The notes beneath the pieces are model-generated. The model was not told the origin of the DNA, ran no database searches, and saw only the letters and a program-made list of their open reading frames with translations. From NCBI GenBank assembly GCA_002270565.1, contig NQMI01000008.1, positions 376,807 through 440,806 on the forward strand: DNA of 64,000 nucleotides, given 5' to 3'. A program made the position numbers and the translations under genes. This document shows positions 11,148 through 21,940 of the stretch, one piece after another; the stretch's first letter is position 1; each line of letters starts with the position of its first letter. The stretch comes from Stenocarpella maydis (lineage: Eukaryota > Ascomycota > Sordariomycetes > Diaporthales > Diaporthaceae).

Positions 11148-11975
11148 ATGAAACTATCAGTCTTCAACAAGACATCGCTATACTTGCACTTGCCCACGCG
11201 AGGCTCGAAAGTTCGCAAGACGACGCGATGCCCATCCCCACCCTCGACAAGGACGAGAACTTCAACTTCGACATCCTCAGCGGCCTGGGCCAGATGGCCA
11301 ACGACGGCGCAGACGTGAACCCCGTACTCGAAGTCGCAGGGAACAGGGCGTGGGCCGATACCAGACTGGAAACGAGCCGTGACACCTGTCGGCGACTACC
11401 TCCTCTCAGAAAAGCCCGCACACATCGACGCCGGGCGGCTGGTCCTGTACGGTCACCCCTCTGGGGACTATCTCGCCGCCCGGGCCGCCGCCTTTGAGCC
11501 CCGGCTGTCCGCGCTCATGCTTAACGGTGGCGTCTGGGACGCGTACCTGGTATCCGCCGCCTACCTCCCGCCCGGCCTGCTTAGCGTCCTCGAGCCGGGT
11601 GACAGAGAGGCTTCTGACCGGGCAATGGGCGAGCTGCTAGGCGGCCTGGAGACACCCAACGTCGTCACCTGAGGCCTGCAGCAGGGCCTGTGGGCTTTCA
11701 GGGCGGAGCCGCCTCATGATCTCTTCCATTCATTTAGGGTCTACACGCTTGAGGGCGGCGTCGCGGAGCAGACCAGGGTGCCGGCCTTGGTTGCCGACGG
11801 CGAGTACGGCGCCGTCATGGCGGGCCAGTCGCGGCTCGTCAAGGATGCGCTGGGCGAGGGGGCGGAGCTGCACGTATTCAATGGGACGGCCGGGTTTCAC
11901 TGCCAGGCTGGTGCTCCGCAGGAGTTGGGGAGCGTCATGTTTGCGTGGCTTGACACGACTTTGAAAGGGTTGTAG
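11148..11975 (+). pseudogene. secreted FrsA/DUF1100-like alpha/beta hydrolase, inactivated
   Basis: Relic of a hydrolase of the FrsA-like (DUF1100) group often found in fungal polyketide clusters. The N-terminal part (KDENFNFDILSGLG, GADVNPVLEVAG) is followed after an internal deletion, roughly a hundred residues by family length, by VGDYLLSEKPAHIDAGRLVL and the elbow region GHPSGDYLAARAAAFEPRL. Homologues have G-x-S-x-G here; the nucleophile position is Pro (CCC, 11457-11459). A TGA at 11670-11672 stops the frame where homologues carry a Trp-Gly-type sequence; beyond it the same frame resumes (GLQQGLWAF, YTLEGGVAEQ, VPALVADGEY) and ends with the catalytic-His block FHCQAGAPQ and FAWLDTTL. 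A frame change also lies near the start. Dead by stop, deletion and active-site loss. Confidence 0.8.
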
Positions 11976-12720
11976 GCCTTTGATGGTTTAGTTTGATCTG
12001 ACAGTCAACATCACATGCGGGACTCTCAATATCGCGGCTTCACGTCTCGAGTTGGCGTTGCACTGCCGTAGTCAACAGATACTGCAGTCTGCCTACCGGC
12101 GCCCTCGTGGACACTCCATATAATTATTTGAGTAGCTCTTCGATCCTTTGATCCACGTGTCAGTAGCCCATCCTCCAGCCAAATTCAGCAGCATTTAAAG
12201 TCAGATACAAATACGCCAAGGCCGTAGTTCATATAATTATTCTTCCTACAGAATAGCATAGTTGGCTGGTTTTATGTTTAATCCTATCATAAGACTCTTT
12301 TAAAAAGAGATAAAATAACCGGGTTTAAAACATAATAATAATTAAAATAATTAATGCTAAATAATAAAGAAAAACCTTTCAAATTATAATTAAATTTTAC
12401 TTAAATATTTCTTTTACTGTGGCAATAGTAGTGGGCGACTACCAGCCAACAGGACAGTACCGTACTGACCATAGTAACTGGCTATGGGCACTACAGCCAC
12501 GTGACCCACGTACACGTATATAGACCCCTACTGGCTGTGCGGGCTACGCCCACAATAGCGCAACCTCCTCCGTAGCGAATTCTACTACAACCACCACAAC
12601 CCACGATCGTATTGCAATACGTGACCCAACCAACATTTACTGTAAATTAATTGAGTTATATAAATGCTGTATATATTAGCTTTAGAAACTGGTCCTAATA
12701 ATTGTAGTAGTTAATATGTG
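11976..12720. repeat. AT-rich, RIP-like island next to an LTR-like relic
   Basis: From about 12230 to 12420 the sequence is almost pure A/T with very frequent TpA, and 12640-12720 is again AT-rich. Between them (12420-12640) lies a sequence of normal composition with a TATA box (gtatatagacc) and a short CA-rich tail resembling a retrotransposon LTR promoter. No coding capacity. This fits a transposon remnant mutated by RIP (C to T in repeats), but no second copy was found in the window to prove it. Confidence 0.4.
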
Positions 12721-15440
12721 CATGAACAATATGATGCGGCTGAACCATATGGAGGAGTATTCTTTTGCACATGGCTAACATCAGGCCCATTGGCAGTCAC
12801 GGATTCGTTGCAGCCCAGGCGATATTGCGAAACAGTGACCCAACATTGGCCGGGTTGATCAACCCTTTCGCGCCCAGGTGGATGGAATGGAGAAGGATTG
12901 CTCGGCCCAGACAAGCATTGGCCGCCATGGTATTGACACCTGGCGCCACACGACTTTCTATTTACCGACGGCGGCGGCGGCGGAATGTGGCGTTTAACCC
13001 GGTCAACAGGAAGCCGTCCCCACTCCAGGCAAGTATCGGACCCAGTCAGATCAGGATCGACAACGTGGCAGGCCCCCTGGTACGACATCCAGCTGGGATC
13101 CGTACATCGCGCTTAGGAGGGGGAGGATCGTGGTGGCCGTTGGGTAGACGCGTCGCATGGCCCGGCGGCTGCTACGCCTGGGGCCCGCAGATGTGGCATG
13201 GCGGCAAGGGCATTTAGGGCCCGCCGGCCTGGGCTATTGGCCTGTGGCTCTTTTCTGGAGCCGAGCCAACTGCCTGCGGCCTTCTTCTTTTTTTACCTTG
13301 CCACATGGCCGAGGACAGGAGGTCGGCCTCGGCCGCCCGGGATTTTTGGGATATCTGGGGGAGCATCTGTGGATCTCAGCCACTCGGCCGGGCAGACGGG
13401 GCCCGGACTAGGCCAAGGCAACCTTTTTCCCCTTCTTTCTTCTGTTGCTGTGCGACAAACAACAGGATGCGGGCAGATGTGCAAAGGATGGCCTCGTGGC
13501 CTCCACACATTGGTCGCCCATGCCGATGGTATGACGTGGACGAAGCCTACTTAGCCCTAGGAAGAGGCCGGCGGGCAGCTGGATAGAGCCCACTGCTCCG
13601 GCAGCATGCCACCAAATACTACTCTCAGGCCTGCATCGTGAGATCCAGTAGGCAATCAGCGTGGCCGTCGGCGAGGAAGAAAAAACCAAGGCGATCATTA
13701 CGCGCGAATCCAGACGAGCGTGTCCTCATCCGAAGTCAGAGAGGCACAATCGACTGGCTTACAGGGTGGCCGTCCGGGCGGCCATTGTAGCACGTGGCGC
13801 GCGCTCCAGGCAAAGGCTTCCCCTGGGCTTTGTTTATCGGCCGACAACTTCGGCCCAGGCAACACGGGGCCGCTGGATATGGCCTGGCAGGATGTTTTGA
13901 GATGGCAACGATTTCCTCCCAGGCTTCGTGAGCCGCCGGGACTGGTAATAGAGAGGAATTACTATAGTATTCCTCGAAGTCGAGAGGCTGGCAGCCACCT
14001 GGCTGGCCGGGCAACTGGGCGAGAGAGGCAACGCTGAAGCGACGGTGCCCCTGGCTCGAGGATACCCGCGCGCTGGGTGAAGCAGAGAAGAAGCATGGGA
14101 ACAGCAGGTGGCTGGCTGTTATGTCGTCGAGGGGGTGGTTAGAGAATCTGACGCCGTGTCCGGTGGGCGCTTGGACGGACGAGGGCAGCTTGTTACTGGA
14201 AGCTGCCAACATTGAACACGTATGCGGGCGTACAAATATGTCGGCATGGGACGGCCGTTGTCGTGGGGGAATCTGGACGAGGCCATCAAGCCAGCCCAGT
14301 CGCTTCTCACCCCATCACACAGATCCCGTCATCCCGACGTCGTCGACACCTCATCTCTGGAAAGCTGAGGCAGCCCGGCTCAGGCTGGGATAGTCTCACC
14401 CCTCAGTCTTGCACGGCAGTACTGTCGGCCTTATTTCCTGGTGTAACACATCGCCACAAGGGAAACCCTCGGGTTGCACGGCTTTAATTTTATTCTTACT
14501 CGTTTCCTCGCCTCCCCGGCCTCAGCTCCAGCTGGGGTGGACAACGTCGTGGATCGCAGCTGCCATCTGGGGAAGGTTTGCCGTCGTCATTGATTGCATC
14601 GGGACAGACAACGGACGAGACGTGGTTGGACGAACCCCCGGTGGATGAGTAAGCAGCCCCCGGCCAATGACAAGACAGAAGCGGGGGGAGGGGAGTGTTG
14701 CTAAAAAAAGGCAGGCGCGCTGTGTGCAGGGCTCGTTAGAGTGTGCAGCCCCCACCTGCCCAATCAGACGGTGCTCCTGCCCGCCCAGGTCGACCGAGGT
14801 GCCCATCACAGCGGCTACAGGAAGTCAACGACCGGGATCTTCCCAGCTCCTCCCAGGCCCTGCCCATCTCTGGAAGTGTCGGTTTCTGGTTTTCCCTCTT
14901 GACGCGTCCACCACCACTCATTACACCATATCCACCCCCCCTTTTTTTTTTTTTTCGCCCTGTTGGTGGTTGTTGTTGGTCTCTCTCGCTGCATCTGTGT
15001 CGTGTCGTGTCGTGTCGTGCCTCGGTCGCCCGTCTCGCCCACTCACCCCGCGAGAAGCAGCTCCAGCACTCACCAGCCAGCTGGACAGATACGTTGGTAC
15101 GGAGTACAGTCTGCCTCATCCAGGGTGCTGCGTGCGCACAGGCAGACGACACCAAGAAATCGTCCGCAGGGAAGCCGGCAGTCAAACACGCACCGTCGTC
15201 CAGTCAGAGCGCGGCCCCAGGGTCCACCGGCAGGGAACACTGCCCTGTCACTTTGCAGGCACTCACTCGGAGATTTTCGAACAAGTCTAAATCTCCATCG
15301 CCATCTGCCTGCCTGCCTGCCTCTCGGCCCAGCTGGTGCTCCCTCTCAGCCCTCTTAAACCTGGCCCTGGCGCCTACCCAAACACTTAAACACAGACACC
15401 CTCACACTCGGACGCGCATATACACGGTTATTCTCTAATT
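12721..15440. other. gene-poor GC-rich spacer
   Basis: Many overlapping ORFs on both strands reflect high GC, not genes: none has a domain, and codon use is erratic. A (gtcgt)n pentanucleotide tract lies at about 14998-15020 and a 13-base T run near 14942-14954. No gene supported. Confidence 0.5.
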
Positions 15441-17217
15441 AGGCCTCCACTGTAAGTCTGTCTGTCCCATGCGTGTTTGCCCATTTCCCTGTCTGTCTGT
15501 ATGTCCATGTGTCAGTCGTCCCGCATCAGCGGGACCACAGACGCACATGGCGGCCAAGGTACACACCTAGCAGGTATATACACTCTGCAGTATATCATGA
15601 TACACTAGTACTCACTCTACAGTACTGTATCATGTATACATGGTTCCCATGCCCCAGGTCCATGTCCCCGCGAGTATCCACCCACTCATGGCACATGCGT
15701 CTTGACAGAACAGCCCCCCCAATCCCACTCACATCGCCTACATCGCCCACTCAGAGACAATCATCCACTCATATGCCCATATGCCCACTCTTCCCCCTCG
15801 CCCACACCTCCAGTCGTGTCACTCGCTCCCGTGCTCTGCCTGCATCCACTCGCGTTGCGCCCTCTCCCTCCCTCCTCCTCCTCTTTCTTGTCGGGTTTCT
15901 CTGGGCTGTACTTCGAGCTTACACTAAGGCATCTTCTAGCACACGCATAGTCGCCCCGGCCAATCGCACCTCTTCCGCCAGCAGAGACCCATCCAGGCGA
16001 GGGGTCTTGTTCCCTGCCCCAGTCTTAGCCCCTCCAGATCGTGGGCCTTGTCTTCGATCTGCGGAGGGTTGTCCTCTCCCGGCCCACCCTGCTCTACCGC
16101 CTCTTGCCCTGCACGGTCTTTGTTTCTCTACACTACTGTAGTGTAGTGTAGTGTACCTGCTGGAGACAACCGAGCCCTCCCGGCGTCTATTCCACCAAGT
16201 CAGGCTGCTCGACCAAGGCTCGACCAGACCACCACGCGGAGCCCCGTGTCCACCACACACCGCGAGGCCCGAAGCGCTTCGACTCTGCCCAGAGCCTGCC
16301 AGCCTGCCAGCCAGCCTGCGTGTCTCTGCCGCTGCCGTCTGCTTGTCTCTCCCGCCCCTGACAGCCCATTGGAAGACGTCCGCACCCCGGCCTGGCCTCC
16401 AAAGCCGCGACCACCCTTGGAGCACATCACCTTGTGTCGCATTCTCTCTACCGAGTACCGAGTAGTGAGCAGTAAGTAGTCTACCCTCCACCCCTCGCCC
16501 AAGCTCAAGCCCACGCCCGCGCAGCCGCCGGCCCCGACCTCGACAATAACACTGGCTGTTATTAGTCGACACAAGGCCACGAGGCCCAAGCGATCCCTGG
16601 GCCCACCCCCCAGAGGTTGTCTTGTTGTCTGTTGCTTTTCCCGCTGGGATTTGTACGCATCCAACCATCTGTCCTATCCTACACGCCGTCTCGACATCGA
16701 GACGCGGGCTCCTAGCCTGCCAGCGGCTTAGTCCTCGTCTCTCGCTTCTCTGCGCTCGCATCCTAGCCGCCGCCCCTCCTCACATCCAGCCGCTATCCTG
16801 CGGGACACCCATTCCCACCCACCCCGTCCTTCTCCTTCAACAGCCTGCAACCCTTTGCCGCCGTCCCAGGCCCACCCGCGCCTACTCGCCGGAAATCATA
16901 TAACCACCTGGGTCCTACTATCACCCACTCTTTCTTTCTCTTCCCCCCCTTTCCCAACTGCCGGACTCGACTTCTCCTGCCTGTCCTAGGGCAAGTTGAT
17001 CTCCTGTCAGAGCAGCTCAACGGGTGAACCTCCCGAGTCATTCGCTTGACTTGACAACCACTTCGGATCCGACAGACGCACGTCACTCACACACCGCTGT
17101 CGGCCCAACCCGGCTCCCACACACACACCCCTCCACACCATACTCTCTCGCATATATACAGCATCTCTTGGATTAGCTTCGCACCTCGCGCATACCTGGC
17201 CACCACCCTCGGACACA
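15441..17217 (+). promoter_or_regulatory. probable long CT-rich leader/promoter of the 17218 gene
   Basis: A long pyrimidine-rich sequence with runs such as cctccctcctcctcctc near 15867 and several splice-donor-like GTAAGT sites (15450, 16472). It continues up to the start codon at 17218, whose context is gacacaATGCC. Such leaders, often with introns and upstream ORFs, are typical of regulatory genes in Sordariomycetes. Several upstream ATGs with short ORFs are present. A near-perfect palindrome (acactac t gtagtgt) is at about 16131-16146. The transcription start is not determined. Confidence 0.4.
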
Positions 17218-18117
17218 ATGCCTCCTGCGAAACGCCCCAAGCTGGCCGCCCTGGCCACGCCTACCTCTGGCAACTTCCCCTCTGATGCGCTCCGGTCTGC
17301 CTCGTCAGTACGGACTCCGCACTCGGCTTCTATCAAGGGCTCGCTGCAGTCAGCAGGGCTTTACTCAGCCGGCCTGCCTTCGGCCGGCCTCCCCTCGGCT
17401 CCCTTCGAGTACCCACCGACGCCAAGCATGCTCTCAGGGAAGCAGGAGGATAAGCCAGAGCCGACCCCAATCACCCCACCGCTGGCATACATGGATTTCC
17501 TTAAGACAATCAGCGTTGCCTCTCCCTCTGTGGCGAGCCCGCCGCTCACAGCGCCTCTGGCAGGAAAGACGCCGCTTAACCGGACCTCGACGGGCGGAAG
17601 CACAGCCAGCACTGTCACGTGCAAGTCAGAAGACTCGGCAAACGAGAGCAACGGCGAGGTCGACCTGGACAGCGCACCCACAACGGCAAGCAGCGACTCC
17701 ACAGATTGCAGCTGCTCGTGCGAGCTGGTGCATAAATCTTCAAAAAAGCCAGCGCAGATTTCAGTCGCTCGGCCTGCCTCGCCGTTGGCTACAATGCCCC
17801 TTTCGGCCCCTGCGGGTGGGCCAACCACCTTCCCAAGCCTCCGCATCCCGCCAAGCCCGGCCGTGGACAGCCCTGTGCGATCGCCGTACAGCGCACGGAG
17901 CATCAAGAGCCCCTTCGACTGGGACGCCGCCCTCAAGGCCAGGAGGTACGCAGACGTCAAGGCCCCGACCTCTGCGGTCGGCACTGGAGCCACACACTCG
18001 AGCCTGTGTGAGAAGGGCAAGAGCGTCAGACACATCCGGGAGGTGGTCACGAGAACTGTCACATATACACCGCGGATGGACCCTGCGCCCAAGGGGAAAA
18101 GACGCAAGATCGAATGA
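17218..18117 (+). CDS. Ser/Pro-rich nuclear-type conserved hypothetical protein
   Basis: Single-exon 299-residue protein. It begins MPPAKRPKLAALA and ends PAPKGKRRKIE, so basic nuclear-localisation-like clusters stand at both ends. The middle is rich in Ser, Thr, Pro and Ala, with SAGLPSAGLPSAPFEYPPTP, an acidic patch and a short CSCSC cluster near residue 165. A conserved-looking C-terminal block reads SPYSARSIKSPFDWDAALKA, followed by RRYADVK and VTRTVTYTPRMDPAPKG. I recognise this architecture as a conserved uncharacterised Sordariomycete protein, without known function. It is preceded by a very long leader and followed by a long spacer, suggesting an extensively regulated gene. No enzymatic domain. 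Disordered for most of its length. Confidence 0.75.
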   Translation: MPPAKRPKLAALATPTSGNFPSDALRSASSVRTPHSASIKGSLQSAGLYSAGLPSAGLPSAPFEYPPTPSMLSGKQEDKPEPTPITPPLAYMDFLKTISVASPSVASPPLTAPLAGKTPLNRTSTGGSTASTVTCKSEDSANESNGEVDLDSAPTTASSDSTDCSCSCELVHKSSKKPAQISVARPASPLATMPLSAPAGGPTTFPSLRIPPSPAVDSPVRSPYSARSIKSPFDWDAALKARRYADVKAPTSAVGTGATHSSLCEKGKSVRHIREVVTRTVTYTPRMDPAPKGKRRKIE

Positions 18118-21100
18118 GGGGCTGCGGCGCAGGAAAGGAATATTTCACGAGCGAGGAGTTCAAGGAGGCATTATCAACGCAATGTGCGGCTGGCTAATTG
18201 AGTCGACATTCACCACACATCACCACTGCTCGACACTTTTTTATTTTTCTTTTGTTGACACACAACCCGTCTTGGTATCATCATCTGCCCTCTCTCACGC
18301 CATGGTGAGTGGGGCGGGCACTGGCCGTCTTGAAGCGGCCGCATCCACATCTGTGGATATGGAGTCGCCGACGTCCATGCCCATCATGTGCCCCCCGCCG
18401 CACGCACCCAATCCCCCCGATCTTGGGTGTCGTACCTCATCTCATGCACCTCACCAAACCCGCACGCCACACCTTAATAATGATGAATATGAACTGCATC
18501 GCCGTTTACGATCACAAAAAAGCCTGCAATTGGAGTTTTTGTTTTGAAGAGAGGGCGAATCGGCGGACGGATCTGGTCATTTTTGGGGGACTGTGCTGGG
18601 ACCCACACAGGCGCACACACACGCAAATAAATACACATCACACAAACAAAACCCCCTCACTCGCAATNCGTCACGGTGTTGTTTGTTATCCCCGTGACCG
18701 TCTTCGGCCAGTCGTCTCTCCCCAGCCACGCGAATTTAAGGTGCCCGGCGGCCGGCCCGTTATGGCGGCCCACGAGATGTTTTTTTTCCCACTGCAGCCC
18801 AGGAAGATGGTGGGTCCGCGGCCGGCCGGCAGGCCGCCTATCGCGTCCTCGTTGGTGTCTTTGTGGACTCTCCCGGTCCGGTAGCTCCCCCCCTCGGAAG
18901 GGGGGGGGGGGCCGGCGGCGCGATAATGAGAATAAGATAATGAAAGGTAATACGGAGTCACAAACAAGAGGGCCGGCCAAGTTGAGGTGTAGGCGAACAG
19001 TGAGTGTGCTGGGCTAGAGTCACGTACTTATCTATGGATAAATGCTTGCTTGGGACCCTTCCGACGGGCTCCGTCCGGGCTGAACTGATTTTGATTTTGA
19101 CGAACGAGTAGGTAACTTTGGCTACTGCACTATGCCTTGCGTGGGGTCTTAGTTATGTTCTGTCAAGTGTGTCTCTGAGTCTGAGTCACGACGACTCGGA
19201 GAGCCTCGTGTGAAGAGAACAGCGGCCATGCTGGTATTTCTATAAATCAACCTACCCCACGGCACACACCCGGGCTCAAAACCCCGCTGACATTGGTTGG
19301 ACGTGTATATATAGTGTGTGTGTGTGTGTGTACGTGCCTGATTTACACACGCAAAAGAGTGCGTGCCTTTTTAGGTTGGTAGATGCTATTTTGGTGGTTC
19401 GAGGTAGTTAACCATTGGTGTGTGGGGAGGGGCCGACCGTATGTATATCTATGTATTCTTGTTTTATTTGCCTCCGCGGATCATGTGTTTTCTCTTCTGT
19501 ACATATTTACATGGCGTCCACACACACACACACACACACTACGTCACAGGGTAATATTCAGCAGAATGTATTCACGTGCAAAATTCCTCACGAGGAAAGT
19601 GATCATCGCCGGGCAGCGGCCACGAGGGGGGGGGGAGGACATGAGATGGCGGGGGGGTTTGTCAGCCTGTGTGGTGGTGCTTTTGAAACACGGGCGATCG
19701 AAACACACACACAGGCGGATGGACCCCCGGGGAGAGGCGCGGGAAACAATTGGCCTTGGGTTTGACGTGAGTTTCCTGTCCCACCCCCTCCCTTTTGCCC
19801 CTGCCTGGTTCCCCAGAATTTCTGAGAAGATGATTATAGTAATAAAGGGGGAACAGAGAGAAAGAGAGAGAGAGAGAGAGGGCTTTCCCCTTCACGAAGC
19901 CTGCAGACATATCTTTCACACCGCCGATGTATGGACCGGGATGTTAGAGATATGGGTTGTTGGATCTAAGTGGGCTAGGCTGGGGTTGGGGGGGGGGTTG
20001 AGTGTGAGTGCCATTGTGATCAGTCAGTGTGACGGTGGGATGTGATGTACAAATACAGTACTATACTGTACCTAGACTAGTATGTAGGCTATAGTATGTA
20101 TGTGGGGTATAGGCACGCAACTACACGGATGGTTGATGCTTGGTACGGCTGGAGAAAGGGTGGCTTCGGCGTGGGAATCAATCATATACTCCTATCCCAT
20201 CCCCTCTGCGGGTGGGACCACTTTGTGCGTTTCTTGGTACTTTTATGACATGCGTCGGACGGGGGAAATAGCTCGTGATTATGGTGGTTGTGGTGATGGC
20301 GTCTTTGTATGTGCCCCGCGTCTTGCCGGCTGACTAGTGCTCATTCGAGCGTCTCGTGGACTACCATAGTACATATGTAGGCAGGCTGAGGCCGCATGAT
20401 CTGAGACATATGGACGGGAGCAAGACGACCAAAAGCAGCCAAGTAGAAGAAGAAAAAAAGAAAAACTGAAACATTCCCGCCGTCCCCACCCGGCCTGCAC
20501 GCACACACACACACCAGTTTTGAGCAATCCAAAAACACTTACTCATGGCAACGTAGATGAAATACCAGCTGGGTACATCCCGCAACCCCCCCCTTCGAAA
20601 AGCCTCGTGGCCAGACCTGCGGACATGGATCAGGGATCCCCACCCCGATCGAAGAAAAAAAAAAACCAAAAAAAAAGGGCTGCAGCGAAACAAAATCTTT
20701 AGGACACCAAACGACCACAACACTCACAACCCCCCCCTTCCTCTCTCCGCTAAGCGCCCGGCTTCCCCATGTCGTGCAGTAGTCGCCCCCGTGCGATTGG
20801 CTGAGCCGCTAAGCGCCGGGCCACCACCGCACGCACGCACGCACGCACTCTCCTGGGATGGGTGGTGGATGTCTCTGTCTCTCTCTCTCTCCCTATCTTT
20901 CATTGTGAGTTCTCTTTCTCTGGAGTGGGAATGGAGATCGTGGGCGGGGGCGCGGAGAATGCTTTAGTGTCCGTCTCACACGTGTCTGCGCGCCTCTTGT
21001 TGTTCCCTCGGTGGGAAATTGGCTTTTTAAGCTTTTTTTTTTTGTTTGGTTCTTCTCCCTCCTCTTGGTTTCAGCTGAGATTATAGGGTGGGACGGGAGA

Positions 21101-21940
21101 CGGCCAGACGGCGGTCCCCATGTGGCGGTGGGAATGATATCTGGGGCCTCGCTGGTGTGCTGCTGGACTAGTGCTAGTTCTAAGGGCGTGCTGTGTGCCA
21201 CATGTCTCGATGGCTACTGGGTAGTTGATTGGGTGAATGACAACGGTCCCGATGCCAAAGGTACTGTTGGGAGATGGTCAGAATGTCGAGTGCACCAGGT
21301 AGATACATCATCTGGAGGCCTAGTCCGCGGCATAGTATTTATGCATGTGGACGATGGCCGGCCCTCCGAGTGCGAGTGATACGACGCACTACCCAGGCTG
21401 CGGAAGAATGCCCTGCAGGCTGCTGCGTTGTTGTGAATAGCTCGACGGCTCTAACCCGGAATGCTCCGGGAGCAAGGCCTCATGCGCCATTGCTCCGGAC
21501 ACTATTCTGGCCCCGCGTGTCTCGGCCCGGACGGCGCCCGAGACTGTCGGGACTTCACAACGTCTGGTCCCTGCCGTGTGAGAGCAGGCCTTTTGATAGC
21601 CCCCACACCTTCACCGCAATTCTAGAAGGCAGACATTGCACGTAGTTCTGTCAAGCATACAGGAGTGACGGGTCCGGGATCTAGTATCCAAGGCTTGGTT
21701 GTTCAAGTTACGAGCCGTTTGATTCATCTTGTGTGGCGCGTGGCGTTGACGTGCCGAGCAACAATGCATGTATGTGCGTAGTTCTGATGGTACATAAATC
21801 GATGTTTGCATGGTTGGTGGCGACTATGTATCGCATAATGTAGAACTTTGATGGTAGTTGATACTCTTTTCTATCGCATCATCCCATGTTGAAAACGCCA
21901 ACCCAGGTCCCATACTTGCTTTCAAGAGCAATTATCCATG
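18118..21940. other. microsatellite-rich spacer / possible 3' UTR
   Basis: No gene is supported over 3.8 kb. It holds (TG)n at 19314-19330, (CA)n at 19518-19538, (GA)n at 19862-19880, (GCAC)n at about 20828-20846 and (CT)n at about 20873-20892, several long G or C runs, and an ambiguous base at 18667. A C-run/G-run inverted pair lies at 18886-18911. The longest ORF (19383-20045) is composed largely of these repeats. The first part may be 3' UTR of the 17218 gene. Confidence 0.55.

Noticed and set aside
71..11975. All frame breaks as sequencing artefacts
   Set aside because: Several are at homopolymers, but the stops, the internal deletion, the lost donor and the missing PKS and MFS bodies cannot come from indel errors, and long genes elsewhere are open.
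15919..16761. 280-codon minus-strand ORF in the GC-rich spacer
   Set aside because: Arg/Gly-rich low-complexity reading of the CT-rich leader on the other strand; no family.
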